A DNA stretch of 64,000 bases from assembly GCA_013361525.1 (NCBI GenBank), contig JABFXY010000136.1, positions 1 through 64,000 of the forward strand. Reading direction: 5' to 3'. The stretch is from Polyangiaceae bacterium. GTDB lineage: Bacteria; Myxococcota_A; Polyangia; Polyangiales; Polyangiaceae. Positions 46,145 to 54,751 of this stretch are shown piece by piece; within the stretch, counting starts at the first letter, position 1; each line of letters begins with the position of its first letter. The notes under the pieces are model-generated. The model was given only the letters and a program-made list of their open reading frames with translations. It made no database searches and was not told where the DNA came from. Both the position numbers and the translations under genes were made by a program.

Positions 46145-47140
46145 TCAGAACGTCGATTCGACGCCGAGCCACGGTCCGCCGCGGAACCCGGCGGTCACAC
46201 GGGTCTCGGCTTTCGCTGCGGGTGTGGAGTCGGCGCTGGTCGTTGTGGAGGTCACGACGAGGACGACGCCGGTTCCGAGCGCGGCGAGGCCGACGACGAA
46301 GGCGGCGGTGGATCCGTCCGCCCATGCGCGCGCCGTTTCGTGCGCGTCGACCCCGGCCTGATCCGCGCAATATCGCGTCGGGCAGACGGCATCTGCATCA
46401 CCGCCGAGTGAAGCCGCACGCAAACCGGTGACCGTGCCGAGGATGATCCCTGCGACCCCGACGGATCCGGTCGTGATGCCCGCGATGAGCAGATCCTTGC
46501 GGAGCGGTGCCGACGGCGCCGGCGAAGGCGCAGGCACCGGTTTCACCGGCGCGACGGGGAGATCCTCCAAACGAGGCACGTCGACGGTGACGACGGAGGG
46601 CCCCTTCGGGACTTCGATGGTCGTCGACCAAGAGCGCTTTCCGGGAGCCGACGCCTCCACGACGAGCGTTCCGGGATCGAACGGTATCGGCGAGCCGAAT
46701 GTCCGCACCTCGCGACCGTCGATTTCGAGCGTCAGTCCCGCGCCATCGACCGGCCGAATGACGACCTTGGACAGCGTCTTCTCGAGCTCCTCCGCGCGTT
46801 GTCGGGCGTGCGCTTCCCGCTCTTTCTGGCCCGCGCGGCCAGCCTGCCTCGAGGCCTCGCTGAACTCGACCCACGCGGTCGCGGTCTTGCCTTCGTCCTC
46901 GTGGCACGTTGCGAGGTAGACGAGCGTGCCCGTCTTCGGATCGAGGCGCTGGCTCTCCGCGAACTTGATGCAAGCTTCCGGCGTCTTGCCGTCGATCGCG
47001 AGCCCTTTCGCCTCGCGAAACAAGGCCTCGGCGGCCGCGCGCTCCTCAGCGGTGGGCTCCGCGAGCGCGACGGAATGGTGCATCACAAACGAAGCGACGA
47101 CAGCGATTGCGAGACAGGGAGAAGAAGCGGAACGACGCAT
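46145..47140 (-). CDS. TPR/PEGA-like exported membrane protein
   Basis: 331 residues, signal peptide to about 'SVALA'. Residues 30-110 are TPR-like helices ('AEALFREAKGLAIDGKTPEA'), 115-190 a PEGA-like strand domain ('LTLEIDGREVRTFGSPIPFD'), then a Pro linker and two TM segments ('LLIAGITTGSVGVAGIILG', 'AAFVVGLAALGTGVVLVV'). This layout is common in myxobacteria next to Ser/Thr kinases; here a kinase gene ends one base upstream. Role unknown. Confidence 0.75.
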   Translation of the reverse strand: MRRSASSPCLAIAVVASFVMHHSVALAEPTAEERAAAEALFREAKGLAIDGKTPEACIKFAESQRLDPKTGTLVYLATCHEDEGKTATAWVEFSEASRQAGRAGQKEREAHARQRAEELEKTLSKVVIRPVDGAGLTLEIDGREVRTFGSPIPFDPGTLVVEASAPGKRSWSTTIEVPKGPSVVTVDVPRLEDLPVAPVKPVPAPSPAPSAPLRKDLLIAGITTGSVGVAGIILGTVTGLRAASLGGDADAVCPTRYCADQAGVDAHETARAWADGSTAAFVVGLAALGTGVVLVVTSTTTSADSTPAAKAETRVTAGFRGGPWLGVESTF

Positions 47141-48553
47141 TCAGTCGCGCTCTCCGAGATCGTAACGGGATCGCTTTCCAGCCGTGGGAGGCGGCAAGGG
47201 CGCGCGCGTGACCGGCCGCACGGAGGGTGCCGCGCGAGCCGAGGGAGCGACCGCCGCGGACGCGCTGGTTTGCTCGACGGCGCGAGCGGACGGTTCGATG
47301 GGAGGTGGGCTCGCACCGACGACGTTGGGCGCGATCGTCGTCGTGGGCTCGGTCTGCGCGGCCGGTGCCGCGTCGAGCTTTGCGGGTTGCTCGACTGCGG
47401 AGGAGCGTATCGAGCCGAAACCGAACCAACCCAAGGTCACCGCGGCGGCGACGCCCGCCACGACGGCGGCTCGACGGCGCGAGCCCGTCGAGCGCCTCGC
47501 ATCGGCGGATAAAGGCGGCGCCGGATCTTCCGATCCGGTCGACTCGGCCTCGACCACCCCGGCAGCGAGCGGCGGTCTCGAGTCGTCGACGATGTAGCTC
47601 TCCGCCGCCGTGAGCTTGGCGGCTCGTTGTGCGAGCGTGGCGCTCGCCGTCGTCTCGAGCCACACGGCGACTTCACCCGACGATGCGACACCACAGCGCT
47701 CCAGCGCGAGCGCCATGTCGCGCGCGGTCTCGAATCGCTCGTCGGCAGAGCGGGAGAGGCCGCGTGCAACGATCGCCTCGACCCCGGCAGGCAGGTCGGG
47801 GACGTGGTCGCGTAGCGGCGGTATGGCGCCGGTGAGCACGGCAGCAAGGACACCGCCTTCGGTGTCGGCTTGAAAGAGACGGCGCCCGGCCAATGCTTCC
47901 CAGAGCACGATCGCTGCCGCGTAGATGTCCGCGCGCCGCGTGACCGCGCCTTGCTGCAACTGCTCCGGTGCCATGTATGCGAGCTTGCCTTTCACGACGC
48001 CGTCGCGCGTCGTGTGCGCGCGCCCAGCTGCCTTGGCCACGCCGAAATCGAGCACGCGCGCGGTGCCGTCGACACCGACGAGGATGTTCTGGGGTGAAAC
48101 GTCTCGATGAACGAGCCCGAGGCTGAATCCTCGCTCGTCGCGCGCCTCGTGCGCGGCGTGCAGGCCTTGCAGCGCACCCGCGACGATGCCGAGCGCGACG
48201 CGCGGAGGCAGCCTGCCCGCGCCGCTCGACGCAACCTTGAGGAGCTGGCCGAGCGACTCGCCCTGCACGTACTCCATGACGAGAAACAATTCATTGTGGG
48301 TCGCGACGACGTCGAGCGTCGGCACGACGTTGGGATGACGAATCCGCGCAGCGAGTCGCGCCTCGTCGAGAAACATCGTCACGAACTCGGGATCGCGGGC
48401 GTAGGCCGGATGCAGCCGCTTGATGGCGACCGTTCGAGAGAAACCGACCGGTCCGACGAGGCGCCCGAGGTGCACCTTCGCCATCCCACCGCAGGCGATC
48501 TCCTCGAACAGTTGGTATCGCCCGATCTGTCGCGGCTCAGCATCGACCGCCAT
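47141..48553 (-). CDS. Ser/Thr protein kinase with membrane anchor
   Basis: 470 residues. Kinase domain about 12-285: 'ACGGMAKVHLG', 'VAIKRLHP', the catalytic loop 'HRDVSPQN' (Ser in place of the usual Lys after HRD, common in myxobacterial kinases) and 'DFGVAK', 'APEQLQQG'. A TM ('AAVVAGVAAAVTLGWFGFG', about 360-380) and a Pro/Ala tail follow. It lies one base before the TPR/PEGA-like gene, so the two are probably co-expressed and may work together. Confidence 0.92.
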   Translation of the reverse strand: MAVDAEPRQIGRYQLFEEIACGGMAKVHLGRLVGPVGFSRTVAIKRLHPAYARDPEFVTMFLDEARLAARIRHPNVVPTLDVVATHNELFLVMEYVQGESLGQLLKVASSGAGRLPPRVALGIVAGALQGLHAAHEARDERGFSLGLVHRDVSPQNILVGVDGTARVLDFGVAKAAGRAHTTRDGVVKGKLAYMAPEQLQQGAVTRRADIYAAAIVLWEALAGRRLFQADTEGGVLAAVLTGAIPPLRDHVPDLPAGVEAIVARGLSRSADERFETARDMALALERCGVASSGEVAVWLETTASATLAQRAAKLTAAESYIVDDSRPPLAAGVVEAESTGSEDPAPPLSADARRSTGSRRRAAVVAGVAAAVTLGWFGFGSIRSSAVEQPAKLDAAPAAQTEPTTTIAPNVVGASPPPIEPSARAVEQTSASAAVAPSARAAPSVRPVTRAPLPPPTAGKRSRYDLGERD

Positions 48554-48646
48554 CGACGCGATGCTAGTCGACCGCTTCCGTTGCTGTCATCGGTCTGCAC
48601 CACCCTTGGACGACTCGAAAGCGTGGGACGTGGATGTCCCGATCGA

Positions 48647-49813
48647 TCAGGGGACGAATCCACGTCCACGCAGCGCTAGCAGCGCGAGGATGGCGGCGGC
48701 CACCACGAGCGCCGCGATGATCCAACGAGCCTGCGGCGCCCGAACCGGCGAGACGGGCGCCCCGGAAGGTTTCGGCGGTGGTTCAGTACGTCGAAACCGA
48801 TCGGGCGTCGTCTGTTCGACGCGGATATTCGGCCCGGCGACCAACGGCGCGGCGCGCGTCTCTTCGAGCGCGCGACCAACGTCGGGGGCGACCGACGAGG
48901 CAGGCGCGTGGCGCGATACCCACTCGCCGACGAGCCGAGCGCTCGCGGCCGCACCGACGGCTTCGAGCGCAATGGCGAAATCGCGCGCCGTCGCGAACCT
49001 GTCATCGGGTTCTTTCGCGAGCGCCTTGAGCACGACGTCGTCCAATGCGTGCGTGACCTCCGCTGCCGCCGTGCTCGGCGCGACGACCGCCCCTTGCAGG
49101 GCGCGCGCGAGCGTCGCGTCGTCCTTCTCCGCATTTGCAAAGAGTCGTTTTCCAGTCAGCAACTCCCACAGCACGACGCCCATCGAATAGATGTCGGCGC
49201 GACGATCGACGGACTCTCCGCGGAGCTGCTCGGGCGCCATGTACGACAGCTTTCCTTTGATTTGTCCGGGTCTCGATTGATGGAGCCGGCTCACCGCCTT
49301 CGCGACGCCGAAGTCGAGTATCCGCGCGAGACCGTCCGTGCCGACCAAGATGTTTTGTGGGGACACGTCACGGTGAACGATGCCGAGCGGGCGGTCGTCG
49401 TCGTCGCGCGCCTCGTGAGCCGCGTGCAGCCCGGCGAGGGCCCCGAGCGCGATGCCCATGACGATCGCGATGGGCGGCCGTTCGGATCCGCTCGCATCCA
49501 GGAGACGCGCAATGGTCTGTCCGCGGACGTATTCCATCACGAGCACGAGCTCGCCTTCGTGGAGGAACACCTCGTAGACGCGCACCACGTTCGCGTGCTG
49601 CACACGCGCGGCGGTGCGGGCCTCGTCGAGGAACATCGCGACGAACTCGGGGCTCAGCGAGAGCTGCTCGCGGAGACGCTTGATTGCGAAGGTGTGCGAA
49701 AACCCCCCAGGGCCGTGGAGACGCCCGAGGTGAACGGTCGCCATTCCCCCCGACCCGATCTCGCCCTGTAGCTCGTATCGACCGATGACGCGCGGCGCCT
49801 CCCGGCTCGTCAC
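48647..49813 (-). CDS. Ser/Thr protein kinase coupled to a sigma-54 activator
   Basis: 388 residues. Kinase domain about 12-285 with 'GSGGMATVHLG', 'FAIKRLRE', 'HRDVSPQN', 'DFGVAKAVS' and 'APEQLRGES'. A proline-rich linker and a C-terminal TM ('WIIAALVVAAAILALLAL') end the protein with almost nothing outside. Its ATG overlaps the stop of the sigma-54 activator (ATGA), so the kinase is translated with it and may phosphorylate it or bind its FHA domain. Confidence 0.92.
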   Translation of the reverse strand: MTSREAPRVIGRYELQGEIGSGGMATVHLGRLHGPGGFSHTFAIKRLREQLSLSPEFVAMFLDEARTAARVQHANVVRVYEVFLHEGELVLVMEYVRGQTIARLLDASGSERPPIAIVMGIALGALAGLHAAHEARDDDDRPLGIVHRDVSPQNILVGTDGLARILDFGVAKAVSRLHQSRPGQIKGKLSYMAPEQLRGESVDRRADIYSMGVVLWELLTGKRLFANAEKDDATLARALQGAVVAPSTAAAEVTHALDDVVLKALAKEPDDRFATARDFAIALEAVGAAASARLVGEWVSRHAPASSVAPDVGRALEETRAAPLVAGPNIRVEQTTPDRFRRTEPPPKPSGAPVSPVRAPQARWIIAALVVAAAILALLALRGRGFVP

Positions 49814-51225
49814 GACCGCAGTCCGTATTTCGCAATCGCGCGCTGAATGAATTTGCGATTGAGGCCCGATTGCTCTGCGGCCTTGGTCGCATTGCCGCCC
49901 GTCTTGTCGAGGGCGGCACGCAGATAGGCCCGCTCGAACGACTCGACGAGCCTTTCGCGCGATTCCATGAACGGCAGCGACAGATCGACGGAAAAGGGAG
50001 AAGGCTCGACCGGCTGCGCGCCCGCGAACGTGGATGCATCGGGGTCGCCGAGCGACAGCGTGCGTGCGACGGCGTTGCGCAGCTCCCGGACATTGCCGGG
50101 GTAGGCCCTCGACCGAAGCCCCTTGAGCGCCGCCTCGCTCAATTCGACGGGGCGCCCCGCGCGCGACGCCATCGTGTCGGCGAAATGCCGTGCGAGCATC
50201 TCGATGTCATCGGGGCGTTGTCGCAAGGGTGGAAGCACCACGCGCACGACCGCCAATCGATAGAGCAGATCCTCTCGGAACCGGCCTCGCTGGCACTCTT
50301 CGGCGAGGTTTCGATTGGTGGCGGCGACGACGCGCACGTCGACTTTTCTCACCGCGTTCGACCCCACACGCTTCAGCTCGAGCTTCTCCAGGACGCGCAG
50401 GAGCTTCGGCTGCAGGTCGATCGGGAGCTCACCGATCTCGTCGAGGAACAATGTGCCGCCGTCCGCCGCCTCGAACGCGCCTTGCCGATCGGCGACGGCG
50501 CCTGTGAACGCACCTCGGACGTGGCCGAAGAGCTCGCTCTCGACGAGGCTACCGGCGACGGCGGAGCAATCGAATACGACGAACGGCCCGGCCGAGCGCG
50601 GGCTCTCCTCGTGAATGGCCTCGGCGGCGAGCTCTTTCCCGGTGCCGGTCTCGCCCTCCACGAGAACGGTCTCCGCGGTGGGTGCGATTCGCTCGAGCAC
50701 CGTGAAGACCTGTCGCATCGCGGAGCTCTTGCCGAGCAGGGCACCGAAGCGATCCCGCGACGAGATCGGCAGGTCCGTGGTGCCGGAGGCAACCGACAAC
50801 CGGAGCGTCGATGCGCCGAGCGTCAGCGTGGAGCCGTGCCGCGCGTATGCCTCGACGATCCGCACCCCGTCGAGCAGCGTGCCATTGCGGCTCCGCATGT
50901 CGACGACGCGGATCCCCTGGCGCTCGAGCCGAATGGTGAGGTGGTGGCGGCTTATCGCTCCGTCGAGGAGCACGAGGTCCATCCCCGGCCCGCTGCCGAC
51001 GCGAATCTCGGGGCCAGCGAGCTGCGCGCGTTGCCCTGCGCACGGACCCGCCAAAAGCTCCATCCCGAGCGTCTTCGTGCGGAGCACGAGGCGGTCCCCG
51101 ACCGTCAAGATCTCGGTAATGGCGTCGGTATCGGGCTCGATGCTCGGCACGATTACGTTCTTCGTTTGCCCGAGATCTCGTAGGCGCGCTTCGAGCCGAC
51201 CGCTCTCGGGGGACGACGTCCGCAT
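49810..51225 (-). CDS. FHA-domain sigma-54-dependent transcriptional activator
   Basis: 471 residues from the ATG at 51225. FHA domain about 55-150 ('AISRHHLTI', 'VVDMRSRNGTLLDGVRI'). AAA+ domain about 165-400: Walker A 'GETGTGKELAAEAIHEES', the sigma-54 contact loop 'ELFGHVRGAFTGA', Walker B 'GGTLFLDEIGEL'. C-terminal Fis-type helix-turn-helix 'GNATKAAEQSGLNRKFIQRA'. The FHA reads phospho-Thr, so it probably responds to a Ser/Thr kinase, plausibly the coupled one. Targets unknown. Confidence 0.95.
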   Translation of the reverse strand: MRTSSPESGRLEARLRDLGQTKNVIVPSIEPDTDAITEILTVGDRLVLRTKTLGMELLAGPCAGQRAQLAGPEIRVGSGPGMDLVLLDGAISRHHLTIRLERQGIRVVDMRSRNGTLLDGVRIVEAYARHGSTLTLGASTLRLSVASGTTDLPISSRDRFGALLGKSSAMRQVFTVLERIAPTAETVLVEGETGTGKELAAEAIHEESPRSAGPFVVFDCSAVAGSLVESELFGHVRGAFTGAVADRQGAFEAADGGTLFLDEIGELPIDLQPKLLRVLEKLELKRVGSNAVRKVDVRVVAATNRNLAEECQRGRFREDLLYRLAVVRVVLPPLRQRPDDIEMLARHFADTMASRAGRPVELSEAALKGLRSRAYPGNVRELRNAVARTLSLGDPDASTFAGAQPVEPSPFSVDLSLPFMESRERLVESFERAYLRAALDKTGGNATKAAEQSGLNRKFIQRAIAKYGLRS

Positions 51226-51374
51226 CGAGCGTGCGCGGGTACCACCGCAACACGAGAACCCTCGGCCCGTGCCGCGTCGCAGGGGGCGCGTAGCTCTTCC
51301 GGAGCGCGGAGGATGCGCATGGGCGGCGTCTACCGCACTTGAGGCGGAAAAGCATCCGGCCCCAGAGACCGCGA

Positions 51375-51807
51375 GCCTTCGTGCTCCTCGAAGATCCCGT
51401 CGCACGGCACGGTGCATCAGTTCTTCCAGGCGTCGCGCCTGCGGGGCACGTACCCGTTCCGCGTCACGCACAATTTCGATCTCGAGATCGATGAACAGGA
51501 AGGTGAAGACCTCCTCCAGACGATTCAGGCCGAGCTGCGCCGGCGCGATCGTGGCAACGCGGTGCGCGTGGAGAACGGCGTCGACGCCAGCGTCGCGCGG
51601 CTGTGTCGCGCGCTGCACCTCGATCCGAGGCAGGCCGACATCGGCGGCATTGCGCACAACACGATCTACGTGCCACGTGTGGATGCGACCCTGTCGCCCT
51701 TCATGACGACGCTGCCGCTGCAGCTTCTGTCGTATTACGTCGCGGACTTCAAAGGCACCGACGTCGACCAGCCGCGTAACTTGGCGAAGACCGTTACCGT
51801 GGAGTGA
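51375..51807 (+). pseudogene. chimeric remnant: ppk fragment joined to glmS 3' end
   Basis: From 51375 the frame 'AFVLLEDPVARH' matches polyphosphate kinase, then a one-base shift near 51405 leads to 'GTYPFRVTHNFDLEIDEQEG' and 'DLLQTIQAELRRRDRGNAVR', also PPK-like. At 51634 the sequence switches to a second copy of the last 57 codons of glmS plus stop. The protein of that part is identical to GlmS (37077-38906) while 23 codons differ synonymously. Neither parent is complete here, so this is debris of a deletion. The downstream hairpin is also shared with glmS. Confidence 0.85.
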
Positions 51808-51830
51808 CGGTTTAGCGCGGGTTGGTGAGG

Positions 51831-51861
51831 CGCCGGATGCGGCTTTCGCGTCCGGCGTTTT
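51831..51861 (+). terminator. terminator copied with the glmS remnant
   Basis: CGCCGGATGCG (51831-51841) pairs with CGCGTCCGGCG (51847-51857) with one G-U pair, followed by TTTTT. It is the counterpart of the hairpin at 38929-38955. Confidence 0.8.
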
Positions 51862-51946
51862 TCGTCCATCGAGACCGCGGCGAGGACAGTTTCGTGCTCA
51901 GCGCCGAAGCCCGGAAAATTCGGATCGACTGGGACCGTGAATACTC

Positions 51947-53401
51947 GTGATGCGAGATAGAAAAATGGGCCAACTCATGGTTCGGAGCCCGGACCGAGAG
52001 CGTGGGGTCAGCACGACGGTTCATCACCGACTCGAGTCGACTGCGACGCGAGCGCGTGGCGCAACGAATGCACGATGTAAGGCCGCCATAGCGGCGGGCC
52101 TGTCCGTCTTCTTGGGTTGTGATGCCGAGGTCGAGACGATCCCTGAGCCCGATCCTGAGCCGCCCCCGCCCGCGAATGGCGACGTTGATGTCTGTGCGAT
52201 GGTCAGCTTCGAGGGGGCCGAGGATCTGTGGGCGACTGCGGATGCAAATGGCGCTCGATACATAGCACTGACATTCGTCGGCTCGGCCGAGCTCGGAGGG
52301 GAGAAGATCTCGAGCTTCGATAACGACTCTGGCGATATCCTCGTCGCCAAATTCGACTCCGATTGCGAGCTCCAATGGTGGCGTGTCTACGGCGCTCCAT
52401 ACCTCCAGCGAGCGCGCGCGATCAGCATTCGCAACGATGGTGAGATCTGGCTCGCCGGCGAAGTGACCGTCGGGATCGTTCTGGATCCCCACACGCTCAC
52501 AGGCAGCGGAGGCTTCGTCGCCCGGATAAGCTCCGAGGGGGACGTCCTCTCGGCCGAGCTGTTCGATGGAATCTCGATCGAGCGGGTCGCCCCTGCGCCC
52601 GATGACGGCCTGCTCCTACTGACGGATGACAACGGGACGCTGGGGACCGACCTGACCTTCCGCCGCCTCGACCCCCTCGGGGCGGAGATATGGTCAGCAC
52701 CGTTCGATGGCGACAATCTGCATTTTGCCTTCGGTGCCGACGGTCGCATTGCAGGTGTTGCGTCCTTCGATTTCAACGGCGACCTGGACCTGTCGCAGGT
52801 TGGAGGGCCCGTCCTCACCGTCGGCGAAGGAGCATCCCACACTCATGCATATCTGTTCCTGCTCGACGGCATGGGTCAGTACGTCGATGGTCACCAGCTC
52901 GACGCCCAAAACGTAGGGATTCAATCGCTCCACGGTGACGACCGCGGTGGTTACGTTGTCGCGGCGACGGTAGTAGGAGACGTCGCTGTCGATGGTCAGG
53001 TGTCACTCCCGGTGGGAACGGGCAACGATGTCTGGCTCGGTCGCCTCGCTCCCAACCTTGCAGTGACGACGATCGGACGCCTGGGTGTCGTCGGATCGGA
53101 CTCTGCACCGGTTTCCGGGCGAGACATCAGCGTGGCGGCCGCCGGCCCAGCCGAAGGCGGTGAGCGGATGCTCGTTTGGTCGGGAGGCTCGATCTCCGAC
53201 GGAAATGGCGCGCCATTCGAGATCGAGGGTGATTCGACAGGTGCCTTCCAATACCTGCTCGAGCTCGATGATGCCGCCGAGCTTCTGGATGCGCGCCCCA
53301 TCCTGCGGGCCGAAGCCTGGTCTTTGCCCGAGCACAACGGACACAGCGCCGGTGTGGTACACCTCGAGTCGAACTCTACGCTCCGTCTCTTTTCGCCGTA
53401 G
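51947..53401 (+). CDS. beta-propeller-like lipoprotein
   Basis: 484 residues from ATG 51947; another ATG at 51965 is possible. A rather long basic N-region leads to 'AAIAAGLSVFLGC' (lipobox), then 'EPDPEPPPPAN' linker. The body shows repeating 'GEIWLAGEVTVG' / 'FVARISSEGDVLSAELFDG' units of a WD/SBBP-like propeller. G+C content and Asp-rich loops resemble other exported myxobacterial propellers. Ligand unknown; it stands alone between pseudogenes. Confidence 0.72.
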   Translation: MMRDRKMGQLMVRSPDRERGVSTTVHHRLESTATRARGATNARCKAAIAAGLSVFLGCDAEVETIPEPDPEPPPPANGDVDVCAMVSFEGAEDLWATADANGARYIALTFVGSAELGGEKISSFDNDSGDILVAKFDSDCELQWWRVYGAPYLQRARAISIRNDGEIWLAGEVTVGIVLDPHTLTGSGGFVARISSEGDVLSAELFDGISIERVAPAPDDGLLLLTDDNGTLGTDLTFRRLDPLGAEIWSAPFDGDNLHFAFGADGRIAGVASFDFNGDLDLSQVGGPVLTVGEGASHTHAYLFLLDGMGQYVDGHQLDAQNVGIQSLHGDDRGGYVVAATVVGDVAVDGQVSLPVGTGNDVWLGRLAPNLAVTTIGRLGVVGSDSAPVSGRDISVAAAGPAEGGERMLVWSGGSISDGNGAPFEIEGDSTGAFQYLLELDDAAELLDARPILRAEAWSLPEHNGHSAGVVHLESNSTLRLFSP

Positions 53402-54025
53402 AGATCGCGGGGCTGCGAAAGAGGCCCTCGAGTGACCTTTTATGAGAGCGTCTCATAACCCTGTCCTGCGCCCTCGAAGCAGTGATCCGGCGCGCCGTTC
53501 TTCGCAAAGTCGCCGAGCACCGAGCGAAGGTCGGAAGCCTCGCGGCAGAGGCGAGCTACTTCATCCTGCCCCTCTTCGACGGAGGAAGATGACAGCCAAG
53601 ATGGTCACGGCGTTGTCGTCATCGAGCGCCCCGGACGCCCCGAGAGAAGGCCGGCGCGAGCGTCAACGAGAGGACCGTCTCGTTGTCGTCGATCATTGTT
53701 GCGACGCAACGCGGACAACTCCTCGCCCCTTAACCCGGCCGGCCGCCGGGACTGCGACCTGGCGTCACGTGCGGCTCGGCGAGGACCGGAGTCCGACCGT
53801 CCGTGCCGTATCGGCGGAGGGTCGCGCGCGCCCGAGTGGAAGGCCACGGTCTGCCGCGCGATATCACGTCCGAAAGCCGCCTGGGGCGACGCGCGACTGC
53901 AGCCGGCTTTCGGAGGTGGGGCGTGGTGTGAATGCGGGTTCTCGGGGATCGTCGATGCACGGTGACCCATCAGCGATACCGGGATGACCCGTAGCGCGCG
54001 CGGGTCCACGCTCTCCGTCACGGAG
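53402..54025. other. gene-poor stretch before the IS66-family element
   Basis: No intact gene is convincing. Short broken frames occur, for example a minus-strand 'MIDDNETVLSLTLAPAFSRG' near 53690 continuing in another frame as 'DDDNAVTILAVIFLRRRGAG' down to about 53588, and a plus frame ending 'ASYFILPLFDGGR' at 53592. They suggest decayed coding DNA. The left end of the IS was not identified. Confidence 0.4.
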
Positions 54026-54364
54026 ATGACGAACTCGAATTTGCGCAAAGTGGCGGATGAGGCGGACGCACGAGCGTGTCTGTCGGCGCTGGCGAGGTCA
54101 GGGAAGACACTGGCGGATTGGGCACGGAGCAACCAGCTGGATGGGCGCTCGCTGCGTGCGTGGCAAATCAACTTGTCGAGGAGCGCGCCGAACAAGTCGG
54201 CGGCGAAACGTGCACGCTCGCGGCTGGTGGAGCTCGTACCGGTGGCGGCGCCGAGCGTGGCGCGCCGATACCTCATTCGCATCGGAGACACCTCAGTCGA
54301 GGTTGGCGATGACTTCGATGCAAGCTCGCTGCGGCGAATAGTCGAGACTCTTCGCGCGTGCTGA
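54026..54364 (+). CDS. IS66-family TnpA-like protein
   Basis: 112 residues (an ATG at 53984 would add 14). 'CLSALARSGKTLADWARSNQLDGRSLRAW' is the helix-turn-helix region of IS66 TnpA, followed by 'RLVELVPVAAPSVARRYLIRIGDTSVEVGDDFDASSLRRIVETL' type sequence, the usual C-terminal block. It is the first ORF of an IS66-like element and overlaps tnpB by 7 bp. This ORF is intact but the element is not. Confidence 0.75.
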   Translation: MTNSNLRKVADEADARACLSALARSGKTLADWARSNQLDGRSLRAWQINLSRSAPNKSAAKRARSRLVELVPVAAPSVARRYLIRIGDTSVEVGDDFDASSLRRIVETLRAC

Positions 54365-54739
54365 CCCTGTCACCCGCTGTTCGCGTGTTCGTGGTGGTGG
54401 CGCCGCTCGATATGCGCGGTTCGTTCGACGCTCTCGCTGGCGCCGTGCGCCGACTCGGGCTGGAGCCGACCGGTGGCCACTTGTACCTCTTTCTCAACAA
54501 GCGACGGGCGTATTGCAAAGGCGCTGTGGTTCGACGGTTCGGGCTGGTGCGTGCTTGCAAAGCGGCTCGAGAGCGGGAGCTTCCAGCTGCCCGACTTCGA
54601 CGAGGCGGAATCCAGGGTCCAGATCGATGGCGCGACCTTCGCTTCGCTGCTGGCAGGGATCGACTTCTCGGCCGCCCGGCGCGGCTGGTACCGGCGCGAC
54701 ACTGGTCGAATGGGGATCGACACGGATCTCCGCGCATGA
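54358..54739 (+). pseudogene. IS66-family tnpB, frameshifted
   Basis: The first frame gives 'RVFVVVAPLDMRGSFDALAG' and 'GGHLYLFLN', the start of IS66 TnpB; the match then continues one frame over as 'GRIAKALWFDGSGWCVLAKR' to a stop at 54739. The shift lies near 54500. Without it the protein would be about 127 residues, normal for TnpB. Confidence 0.8.
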
Positions 54740-54751
54740 TCTCGTCACTCG

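Noticed and set aside
51412..51807. A real 131-residue gene
   Set aside because: It joins partial PPK and partial GlmS and neither fragment can fold or act alone.
53442..53987. 181-codon + strand frame
   Set aside because: Arg/Ser/Pro-rich with no motif and no ribosome site.
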